A stretch of DNA of 15,088 nucleotides from the NCBI GenBank assembly GCA_934654605.1, contig CAKUGH010000036.1, positions 1 through 15,088 on the forward strand. The letters are read 5' to 3'. Under the pieces are notes generated by a model. It was given only the letters and a program-made list of their open reading frames with translations. It was not told the origin of the DNA and ran no database searches. Below are positions 8,101 to 13,030 of the stretch, piece after piece; within the stretch, counting starts at the first letter, position 1; the number at the start of each line of letters is the position of its first letter. This DNA is from an uncultured Collinsella sp. Lineage in GTDB: Bacteria > Actinomycetota > Coriobacteriia > Coriobacteriales > Coriobacteriaceae. Position numbers and translations under genes: made by a program.

Positions 8101-8215
8101 GCTGGGCGCCGACGCAACGCGCATCGCAGTCGAGTCGCCCACCTGCGTCTTTGGCGGCCGCGAAGTCATCGCCAAGAGCAACGCCGGCTTCAACGTAGTC
8201 GACCTGCTCGCCTAA
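5162..8215 (+). CDS. M16C family zinc metallopeptidase (PreP/insulinase-like)
   Basis: Large cytoplasmic zinc peptidase (1017 aa) of the M16C/presequence-protease type, which degrades peptides inside a closed two-half chamber. The inverted zinc motif HxxEH is HILEH at residues 80-84 (His80, Glu83, His84), and the third ligand is Glu198 in NEMKG. The C-terminal half contains IRVKGGAYGCGF, matching the substrate-positioning segment of the family. There is no signal peptide. I chose ATG 5162 because AAAGGAG lies 7 nt upstream and the family-like sequence begins soon after. An in-frame upstream ATG at 5030 adds 44 residues without similarity. Codon use is extremely GC-rich, which opens a very long antisense reading frame. 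It ends 12 nt before a palindromic repeat that may terminate it. Confidence 0.93.
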   Translation: MPTTSTDPRAAAAALLVPGTTCHGFAVERCETVPELDSDAYVLRHTASGARLLYLACDDENKAFAIGFKTPPADSTGVFHILEHSVLCGSAKFPVKEPFVDLIKSSMQTFLNAMTYPDKTIYPVATTNEQDLYNLMDVYLDAVFNPAIYTKPTIFEQEGWHYELDLPESEDCEGDAGEARAQDLHAGTLRYNGVVFNEMKGALSDPMSVLDDAVNAALYPDTAYAHESGGDPRAIPTLTYEQFLDTHARHYNPSNSYITLYGDLDVDRALAFLDERYLSQSSAASRRMDAAVAAGEDPSALAPNALDVQAPVTCEYKRVEMATTRENAMVGLGLVLGRALDRKRTIAADILFEALLGSNEAPVKKAILAAGLGGNVVSYTAAECLQPYELIMLQNAQPDVARELRRVFQDACRDLCEHGVPRERLEAIISSNEYDLRQRDYGIADGVAIACDALSTWLYDDDAATLALKYGPVYEELRGELDGSYFEDLLRELVLENDHMALVELVPVDVAEGAENAEAAELAAKHDAMTDAELADVVERTAALRAAQEAEDTPEAEATLPRLRVSDIGEARPEPPLVVDTTAPIPCLRHGIPTNRLAYAMQYFDLSCVSFEDLPYVTLLCRLLKQLPTREHSAEELDNLLAGKLGFLSFTTEVMTQPDVDGVRPYLLVSAGALSEKIDALASLPREVWSSTLLLDADADRVRDVLTQIRIGLEQGFINNGHSAALGRAMSYSSPSAVVREQLSGVDFYLFLRDLLEHFDERLDGLRAKLAELAGRIFVADGCMASFTGSDEDFDAYWDAAGDLGLGVGDGTGASRGALVVPAPCDRHEAFVIPSDICFAARACDPRRLGIDVTGAWAVAANALSYDYLWNEIRVKGGAYGCGFRAAGERQTAFYTYRDPAIDPSIERVERAGEWLGSFEPDEAAFEGFIVSCVSGMDAPVKPYALTKRRNTTYLAGLDPHAREERRAQMLAATPEELRSLGADATRIAVESPTCVFGGREVIAKSNAGFNVVDLLA

Positions 8216-8226
8216 CGCACCAAGCA

Positions 8227-8267
8227 AAAACCACCACGAAGGGGACAGGCACCTTTGTGGTGGTTTT
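8227..8267 (+). repeat. palindromic GGGGACAGGCACC element, copy A
   Basis: Inverted repeat with 16-bp arms (8227-8242 and 8252-8267; one G-T pair) around a 9-nt centre GGACAGGCA. The AAACCACCAC start lies exactly 12 nt after the peptidase stop. The stem ends in TTTT, so it can serve as a terminator for the peptidase gene. It also lies just past the HicB stop on the other strand. The same core recurs at 8976-9005 and 10753-10797. Confidence 0.85.
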
Positions 8268-8285
8268 GATGGCTGTTGAGCTGTA

Positions 8286-8615
8286 CTACAACGCCGCGGC
8301 GATTGCTTCGGCCACAAATTTATTAAGCGATTCACCCTTCTTTGCCGCTGCCAGCGCCGCTTGCTTATGAAGCTCGGAACCCGTTCTCACGTTGAACGAA
8401 CCCTTAAAAGCTCGTTCGGGCTCCTTGCCCTTCTCGGCGCAAAGCTCAAGGTAATCATCGACGGCGTCGTGGAAGCACTGCTCCACTTCTTTAACCGTAG
8501 AGCCTTCAAACACAATTGCATCCCTAATGCCGGCAACCATTCCGGTTAACACATGTTGCTCGGCATCGAACTCGACCGGGGCAAAATAGCCCTTGTAAGC
8601 CAAAACGTTACTCAT
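8286..8615 (-). CDS. hicB: HicB family antitoxin
   Basis: Antitoxin (109 aa) of a type II toxin-antitoxin pair. It should bind and neutralise the adjacent HicA and repress the promoter. The N-terminal part, about residues 6-76, is the HicB-like fold (YKGYFAPVEFDAE ... FEGSTVKEVEQCFHDAVDDY). The C-terminal part, about 78-109, resembles a ribbon-helix-helix DNA-binding segment (TGSELHKQAALAAAKKGESL). ATG 8615 is chosen because GGAGG lies 5 nt upstream. It overlaps the end of hicA by 8 bases (ATGAGTAA), giving tight coupling. An upstream extension to 8648 would overlap more of hicA without need. Base composition is visibly less GC-rich than the peptidase gene, which fits acquisition. Confidence 0.9.
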   Translation of the reverse strand: MSNVLAYKGYFAPVEFDAEQHVLTGMVAGIRDAIVFEGSTVKEVEQCFHDAVDDYLELCAEKGKEPERAFKGSFNVRTGSELHKQAALAAAKKGESLNKFVAEAIAAAL

Positions 8616-8871
8616 GGCTACCTCCGACATCCTGTAGAAATCGAACAATGTTTCGGATGGTCCCTGCCGTCAATTCGTCAGATGGATGAGGCGCGTGCAT
8701 CACAAACATCCTGCCGTCCGATGGCCTGTAAAAGCGAATGCGCGATCCGGATGTCTTGCCTTTGTTGTCCATCTCAAAGCCATATGAGGCCATAACTTTA
8801 AGAAAGTCAGCGTATCTATACGTCGAAGGACAGCCAAACAGTTGAGCGATAAGTTTATCGGTCCGAGTCAT
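8608..8871 (-). CDS. hicA: HicA family toxin (variant with GSR in place of GSH)
   Basis: Small putative mRNA interferase (87 aa) paired with HicB. The dsRBD-like fold is suggested by YADFLKVMASYGFEM (20-34), then KTSGSRIRFYRP (39-50), a DGR turn and the C-terminal TIRNIVRFLQD. In classical HicA the motif G-S/T-H carries the catalytic histidine; here it is GSR (42-44). Nearby histidines are His59 and His62. Start 8871 is preferred to 8883: it has GGGG about 4 nt upstream, and the predicted transcription start near 8888 would leave only about 5 nt of leader for the longer form. The family call is good. Toxic activity is not certain, given the altered motif. Confidence 0.85.
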   Translation of the reverse strand: MTRTDKLIAQLFGCPSTYRYADFLKVMASYGFEMDNKGKTSGSRIRFYRPSDGRMFVMHAPHPSDELTAGTIRNIVRFLQDVGGSHE

Positions 8872-8886
8872 CCCGCCCCACATTCT

Positions 8887-8905
8887 GCAACTATATTCTA
8901 GTTGC
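8887..8905 (-). promoter_or_regulatory. inverted repeat operator over the hicAB -10
   Basis: Perfect 7-bp inverted repeat (GCAACTA, 5 bp, TAGTTGC) that covers the -10 box of the hicAB promoter. HicB proteins with a DNA-binding tail repress their own operon, so this is a natural binding site. The binding itself is inferred. Confidence 0.65.
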
Positions 8906-8923
8906 GATTTTCATCCAATGCAA
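8895..8923 (-). promoter_or_regulatory. hicAB promoter
   Basis: On the minus strand, TTGCAT (8918-8923) and TAGAAT (8895-8900) are separated by an ideal 17 bp, giving a start near 8888 and a leader of about 17 nt to ATG 8871. Confidence 0.65.
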
Positions 8924-8933
8924 GCATGTCAAC

Positions 8934-8960
8934 TATAGAACAAATGTACGTATAGAACAA
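8934..8960. repeat. 10-bp direct repeats upstream of hicAB promoter
   Basis: TATAGAACAA occurs at 8934-8943 and again at 8951-8960, a 17-bp period. The pair lies just upstream of the -35 box. It may be a second regulator site, or, read on the minus strand, an alternative promoter (TTGTTC, 17 bp, TATAGT). Confidence 0.6.
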
Positions 8961-8975
8961 GCGTTCGTATCGCCT

Positions 8976-9005
8976 CAAAGGTGCCTGTCCCCTTTGTGGT
9001 GGTTT
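8976..9005 (-). repeat. GGGGACAGGCACC element, copy B (one arm lost)
   Basis: Minus-strand copy containing AAACCACCAC, the AAAGGGGACAGGCACC core and CTTTG, after which the second arm is missing, so no full hairpin can form. Its AAACC begins exactly 12 nt after the stop of the zinc-ribbon gene, the same spacing as copy A after the peptidase. Confidence 0.8.
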
Positions 9006-9017
9006 GCGGGTGAGCTG

Positions 9018-10676
9018 TTACTTGAGGAACGGGTTTGGCGTGGCTGCCAGCGGATTGAGCTTGTACATCCTTGCAAAGCACTCGCGACCATAGTCGGAAT
9101 CGTTGCTCCAGCTGCCGTGGTCGACATCGTACTCCGCATCTAGGCGAATCCACTCCTCCGGCTTGTTCTTCTCGTGCTTGTTGCAGAAGTAGCGCTGGTA
9201 CTCTACCTCGTGCTCAAACTCAAACTCGGCATCCGAACCGCGACCAGCATACTCGTCGACCGACGTCAGGTTGCCGTGCTCGTCGTAATAGAACTCCGCA
9301 TATCCGCCGCGCTCGGACTCGATCCGGTCGATCTTTCCGTCGCTGTACGAATAATTCACGGCGGCGAACGACGAGCTCAGCGAACCGTAATCGTTGCCAT
9401 GCGTGTCATATGCCACGGGCGAGACGCGCGAAATGTTTCCGTCCTTGTCGTACTCGTAGCTCATCGTGAGCGTCCATCTGGTGCCCGCGGTGTCGCCCTG
9501 GCTGTCCGTGGTGAAGGACGTCACGCGACCCTTGTCGTAGCCGTACGAATAGACGACCGTTCGAGGATTGGCCGGACTGGTCTCGGTGTCGGTCACCAGG
9601 TTGCCGCCCTGATAGACAAAGGTACTTGCGCTCTCGCCGTAGCCCGCACTGGTCGTCTTGTCGATCAGATTTCCGTCCGCGTCGTAGGTAAACGTCGTGG
9701 TGCTCGACGCATCGCTTATGTCGCCATCGCTATCGATGCGTGTAACGTTGCCGTCGGCGTCGTACGTAAACGTGTTGATGTTCACGTAGCCGCCCGCCCG
9801 ATCTTCCTCAATCTCCGAGACGCGGTGAGACTCATCGTGCTCAACGCTGTAACTCATACCGCCGCCCTGCTTGACGGCGGTCGTGTACCCCGTGACATAG
9901 CCGTTCTTATCGCGCTCGATCTCATAGATATCGCCGTACTGGTCCGATTTATCGGTGCCTTCGTAGGACACCGGCAGCCACAGCTCCTCGAGCTGCGTGT
10001 CCTTAATGCCGCTAACCTTCGTGTCCTGCGGCAGCGCCAGCGTTGCGAGCTTCTTTTTACCCGAGAGGTCGATGCTTTTGAGTTCCTGGGCGTTTTTGAG
10101 GTCGAGCTTCTCGATGTCGTCGCAGCCGTCCAGGTTAACGACGGTGACGTTGCTCGCCGAGTTGAGGTCGACCGTCTTAAGGTCGCCGCAGCCCGAAAGG
10201 TCCAGGTTGGCCAGCTTGTCCCCGCCGGATTCCACGCTGACGACGTTGGGGAACACCTTACCCAGGCCCTGCGTCGACGTGACGCCGTCCAGCTCGACCG
10301 ACGTCACCGCCTTGGCCTCGTCGTTCGAAATGCGTCCGTCGCCATTGGTGTCGTATTTGGTCGAGACGAGCGCGCGCATGCCGCTGTCCGGGAAGGTTTT
10401 CTCGTCGATTGGTGTGGTCGCGACTTGGGTGAAGTAGAACAGCGCGCCGCCGCCGATACCCGCCGCCACGGCAAGAACCGCGGCAATCGTGATCAACGGC
10501 TTCTTGGAACGCTTGCGCCGCGCGGGCTGCTGCACGGGCACGTATTGCTGAGAGGCGGGCGCGGCAGGCTGGGGCTGCTGCGAGGTCGCGACCTGGTCGG
10601 GCGCTACAGGCGCGCCGCATACGGGGCAAAAGAGGGCGTCGTCGACAAGCTGCACGCCACACGAGCGACAAAACAT
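9018..10676 (-). CDS. zinc-ribbon, membrane-anchored protein with EF-hand, leucine-rich-like and YD-like repeats
   Basis: Protein of unknown function (552 aa). In order: a zinc ribbon with CxxC pairs (Cys3/Cys6 and Cys17/Cys20); a Pro/Gln-rich linker; a basic KRSKK (55-59); one transmembrane helix (about 61-83); a 12-residue EF-hand/dockerin-like loop, Asp109 to Glu120, with Asn111 and Asp113; a leucine-rich-like run of LDLSGC-type units (about 157-215); then tyrosine/glycine repeats of the YD type (FTYDADGN at 303 and 329, YEYDKDGN at 407, FYYDEHGN at 462). The positive-inside rule puts the zinc ribbon in the cytoplasm and the repeats outside. ATG 10676 has AAAGGAG 7 nt upstream; an in-frame extension to 10748 has none. 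I infer a surface or sensory role, but no precise function can be given. Confidence 0.75.
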   Translation of the reverse strand: MFCRSCGVQLVDDALFCPVCGAPVAPDQVATSQQPQPAAPASQQYVPVQQPARRKRSKKPLITIAAVLAVAAGIGGGALFYFTQVATTPIDEKTFPDSGMRALVSTKYDTNGDGRISNDEAKAVTSVELDGVTSTQGLGKVFPNVVSVESGGDKLANLDLSGCGDLKTVDLNSASNVTVVNLDGCDDIEKLDLKNAQELKSIDLSGKKKLATLALPQDTKVSGIKDTQLEELWLPVSYEGTDKSDQYGDIYEIERDKNGYVTGYTTAVKQGGGMSYSVEHDESHRVSEIEEDRAGGYVNINTFTYDADGNVTRIDSDGDISDASSTTTFTYDADGNLIDKTTSAGYGESASTFVYQGGNLVTDTETSPANPRTVVYSYGYDKGRVTSFTTDSQGDTAGTRWTLTMSYEYDKDGNISRVSPVAYDTHGNDYGSLSSSFAAVNYSYSDGKIDRIESERGGYAEFYYDEHGNLTSVDEYAGRGSDAEFEFEHEVEYQRYFCNKHEKNKPEEWIRLDAEYDVDHGSWSNDSDYGRECFARMYKLNPLAATPNPFLK

Positions 10677-10752
10677 GGTGGGCTCCTTTCGGTCCATTCC
10701 TTCCACCATGAAGGTAAACCGGAAACCGTGGCCCTTGTTGCGCAACATTCAG

Positions 10753-10797
10753 CCCAAACCACCACAAAGGGGACAGGCACCTTTGTGGTGGTTTGGG
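10753..10797. repeat. palindromic GGGGACAGGCACC element, copy C (perfect)
   Basis: Perfect 18-bp inverted repeat (10753-10770 and 10780-10797) with the 9-nt centre GGACAGGCA. It lies between two divergent genes, upstream of both, so it cannot be a simple terminator here. It is the most complete copy in the window. Confidence 0.88.
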
Positions 10798-10807
10798 TCA
10801 AAATAAA

Positions 10808-10832
10808 CCTGTCCCTTTTTGGTAGGTTTGGG
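10808..10832 (-). repeat. diverged half copy of the GGGGACAGGCACC element
   Basis: On the plus strand, CCTGTCCCTTTTTGGTAGG followed by TTTGGG resembles the second half of the element (CCTGTCCCCTTTGTGGTGG, TTTGGG) with a few changes. It lies 11 bp beyond copy C, and its end provides the region of the SD for the cyclo-ligase gene. Confidence 0.6.
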
Positions 10833-10846
10833 AGAAGGTGGCTGGG

Positions 10847-11443
10847 ATGGATAAGGCTGAATTGCGGCGGGTGGTGATTGCTCGGCGCGATGCGATTGAG
10901 CTGGATGTGCGAGCGGCGAAGTCTGCCACCGTTTGTGCACGGCTCGTTGAGCTGCTGGAGCGCGCGGACACCGCGGCCCCGCGCACCGTTGCCGTCTATG
11001 CCGCCATGGGCTCCGAGGTTGATCCTGCCGCATTTGCCGTCGCTGCCGCCGCACGCGGCTGGCAGGTGGCCTATCCGTGCATACTCTCGGCAGCTGACGC
11101 CGCGGCTTGTGGCCAGCGCATGTGCATGCGAGCAGTCGCCGCCGGCGACGTCGGCACGGCTCCGTTTATCGCCCATCCTACGCGGGTCTTCGTGACCACG
11201 GACATCAATAGCGACCGCTTTCCCATCGTGCCTGCCGAGGCACTCGACATGATCGTTGTGCCGCTCGTAGCCTTCGATCGCACCGGCGCACGCCTAGGCT
11301 ACGGCGGCGGCTGCTATGACCGCTACCTGCCCACGGTCTCGGCATCGTGCCACATCATCGGCATCGCCTTTGACGAGCAACGCGTCGAGCACGTTCCCAC
11401 CGACGCCCACGACCTGCCGCTGCCCAACATCATCAGCGCCTAA
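10847..11443 (+). CDS. 5-formyltetrahydrofolate cyclo-ligase
   Basis: Cytoplasmic enzyme (198 aa, normal length) that converts 5-formyltetrahydrofolate to 5,10-methenyltetrahydrofolate using ATP, returning a storage folate to the one-carbon pool. The conserved signature is GARLGYGGGCYDRYL at residues 147-161. The N-terminus, KAELRRVVIARRDAI, has the basic pattern of the family's nucleotide-binding region, and YAAMGSEVDP (51-60) matches the next conserved block. Two starts are possible: GTG 10838, with GGAG 3 nt away, and ATG 10847, with AAGG 8 nt away. I prefer the ATG. The gene stands alone, with repeats both before and after it. Confidence 0.92.
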   Translation: MDKAELRRVVIARRDAIELDVRAAKSATVCARLVELLERADTAAPRTVAVYAAMGSEVDPAAFAVAAAARGWQVAYPCILSAADAAACGQRMCMRAVAAGDVGTAPFIAHPTRVFVTTDINSDRFPIVPAEALDMIVVPLVAFDRTGARLGYGGGCYDRYLPTVSASCHIIGIAFDEQRVEHVPTDAHDLPLPNIISA

Positions 11444-11468
11444 ATGCCAGCGCACGTACCCCACAAAA

Positions 11469-11565
11469 TGAGAGTGGATAATCTCCCGTTTTGAGCCCTC
11501 CATCGAGCCAAAAGCGGGAGATTATCCACCCTCATCGTGTGAACGTCCGATTTTCCACGCTCGTG
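11469..11565. repeat. structured 97-bp repeat, copy 1
   Basis: Core of a repeat that matches 12877-12973 at 87 of 97 positions in the same orientation. Weaker similarity extends left to about 11445 and right to about 11600. It contains a long hairpin: 11470-11492 pairs with 11511-11533 over 23 positions with one mismatch and one G-U, with an 18-nt loop. After it comes an exact 29-bp period (units starting at 11521, 11550 and 11579) sharing TCCAC[CG]CTC near the start and, in the first two, GTCCG at the end. It fills the convergent gap between the cyclo-ligase and AbiEi-like genes. Confidence 0.85.
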
Positions 11566-11619
11566 GAGCACATGTCCGAAAATCCACGCTCATACGGGCG
11601 CGGGCACCCCGCGACAGTC

Positions 11620-12582
11620 TCAACTCACACGCGGCACGCCGGCAACCTTAAGCTTGCGATCGAGCTTTGTCGGGTCTTTCAGGTCATCCCAGCACAAGCG
11701 CACAACCTTGCAGTTATCGAGCATCGAAAGTCTCGACTCGCGCTGGCGCTCGTCAAATTGCACCTTTGCGAGCTTGCCCTCCTCCACTGCCTTCTCACTT
11801 TTAATGAATCCGTCGAACTCCCCGATAATCAACCGGTCGCCCACGCGCCACAAGTAGTCAACGCGATATGGCTTTCCCGGCTCAACCGGGTCGAACAGCT
11901 CAACCTGCAGCTCCGGAACCTGCCAGCCGCGCTCGATCATCAAAGCGCGCGCCTTGGACTCGCCGCCGCTTTCCGACAGGCCATCGGCATACTGCGCAAC
12001 CCTGCGCGCCGTCACAACACCGCGGCGATTCAGGCCAAGCTTGTCGATCGTCGCAATGAGATGCTGCTTAGACATAAGTTGCTCGTGAAGCACCGAGTCC
12101 GCAATGATCAGGCCCTCGACAAACGACGCATCGACCAGGCAATCCGTTATCGTCTGGTCGATATCGGTCACGGCAATATCCATCTCGCTGGCCCGCGTGC
12201 GCCGGATATAGCGATGGCGAACGATCTTAGAGCCCGGCGTCGTCGATTGCGTCGGCATCACGGCAATATGGATGTGCGTCAAATTGGCATACGAGACCGA
12301 AAGGCCGTAAATCGCGGCCGCCGTATAGGAGCAGAATGTCCAGTCGGGGTGCTTTTGCGCGAGCGCCCGCACCCGGAGCAGGTAGCGCTGCCGAAACTTG
12401 AGCTCGGACCAATATTCCGGGCGCGCATACAGCCCTGGCATGACCACCTCGAGACTCCCCGCCGCCACCCGTCGCTCAATCTGCTTTGCCTCCGCCGCCG
12501 TACGCGCGTACACGCAGCTCATCTGCTGCTCGCATGCTTTGATATGGCTCGCAAGCCTTTGATGCGCCGTCGCGTTTCCCAT
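11620..12582 (-). CDS. AbiEi-like winged-helix protein fused to a DUF559/Vsr-like nuclease domain
   Basis: Putative defence or toxin-antitoxin type protein (320 aa). The N-terminal part (about 1-125) has the look of the AbiEi antitoxin/regulator family: an HTH followed by a wing with VVMPGLYARPEYW (46-58) and TAAAIYGLS (87-95). The C-terminal part (about 203-302) resembles DUF559/Vsr endonuclease-like domains with PD-(D/E)XK-type residues: Glu208 in GGESKAR, Asp242 in RVDYLW, and Glu255-x-Asp257 in GEFDG, followed by ERQRESRL. ATG 12582 has GGAGG about 4 nt upstream. An in-frame ATG at 12666 would place three 11-bp iterons inside the coding region and has no SD. No AbiEii-type nucleotidyltransferase gene is adjacent. 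The domain calls come from motif recall without a search. Confidence 0.75.
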   Translation of the reverse strand: MGNATAHQRLASHIKACEQQMSCVYARTAAEAKQIERRVAAGSLEVVMPGLYARPEYWSELKFRQRYLLRVRALAQKHPDWTFCSYTAAAIYGLSVSYANLTHIHIAVMPTQSTTPGSKIVRHRYIRRTRASEMDIAVTDIDQTITDCLVDASFVEGLIIADSVLHEQLMSKQHLIATIDKLGLNRRGVVTARRVAQYADGLSESGGESKARALMIERGWQVPELQVELFDPVEPGKPYRVDYLWRVGDRLIIGEFDGFIKSEKAVEEGKLAKVQFDERQRESRLSMLDNCKVVRLCWDDLKDPTKLDRKLKVAGVPRVS

Positions 12583-12637
12583 GTCGCCTCCCAGCTCTTG
12601 GACGGCGCAAACGTACCAGACGGTTTCATGCGGAGTC

Positions 12638-12670
12638 TGACCAAATGCCGACCAAAAGCCGACCAAATGC
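12638..12670. repeat. three 11-bp iterons upstream of the AbiEi-like gene
   Basis: Three head-to-tail 11-bp units, [TC]GACCAAA[TA]GC, at 12638-12648, 12649-12659 and 12660-12670, each about one helical turn. They lie 56 bp before the chosen start. The octamer GACGGTTT flanks them on both sides (12619-12626 and 12673-12680). This is a likely operator, perhaps for the winged-helix domain of the gene itself. Confidence 0.75.
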
Positions 12671-12876
12671 TTGACGGTTTTAAACGCTTTCAGCTAATGA
12701 CGTATTTCCGCAGGTAGAGCGATTGCCGAAAGGTCCCTGTCTCCACATTTAGAGGCCTTTATTCCATATGTTTCTCGGAAAGAAAATGTGCTGCGGTTCG
12801 AAACTACCTATTTTGCGACGTTGCCCGCACGTGCTCGGCGCGCAACGGGCTACCAGCTCGGCACATGCCCAGAAAT

Positions 12877-12973
12877 TGAGAGTGGATAATCTCCCACTTT
12901 GAGCCAGCTATCAAGCCAAAAACGGGAGATTATCCACCCTCATCGTGTGAACGTCCGAAAATCCACGCTCGTG
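12877..12973. repeat. structured 97-bp repeat, copy 2
   Basis: Direct copy of 11469-11565 (10 differences). The hairpin arms 12878-12900 and 12919-12941 pair at 20 of 23 positions. The stretch 12929-12957 is identical to the first 29-bp unit of copy 1. The second unit is shortened by 6 bp and the third is degenerate. Together with copy 1 it brackets the AbiEi-like gene. Confidence 0.85.
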
Positions 12974-13030
12974 TGTCCAGATTTCCTCGCTCGCCGCGCG
13001 CCACGGCCACAGCAGCGGCACCGCCCCAGC

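Larger units (their letters stand above)
12583..13030. other. 448-bp intergenic region between AbiEi-like gene and metA
   Basis: No gene is supported here. The region holds the iterons at 12638-12670, about 200 bp of sequence without clear structure (12681-12876), and the second structured repeat (12877-12973). The middle part around 12745-12800 is less GC-rich than its surroundings. No clean promoter or T-run terminator is visible for metA, whose transcript enters from the right. Confidence 0.5.

Noticed and set aside
5204..8335. 1043-codon minus-strand open frame opposite the peptidase gene
   Set aside because: It lies antisense to a clear M16C gene. Its composition (Val, His, Gln, Arg, Ala rich) is that of a GC-bias shadow, and it has no family motif or start signal.
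9174..10877. 567-codon plus-strand open frame opposite the zinc-ribbon gene
   Set aside because: The minus-strand frame has CxxC pairs, a membrane helix, repeats and a good SD. The plus-strand frame is a shadow with a low-complexity Val/Arg/Ala composition.
11469..11600. CRISPR-like array at the 29-bp period
   Set aside because: The units are contiguous and degenerate with no spacers, and no cas genes are present.
11491..12717. 408-codon plus-strand open frame opposite the AbiEi-like gene
   Set aside because: No motif or SD is seen, and it runs through the structured repeat and the iterons, which look non-coding.
11469..12973. Replication origin suggested by DnaA-box-like words
   Set aside because: The matches are imperfect, there is no dnaA/dnaN or AT-rich unwinding region, and the words are part of a repeated element.
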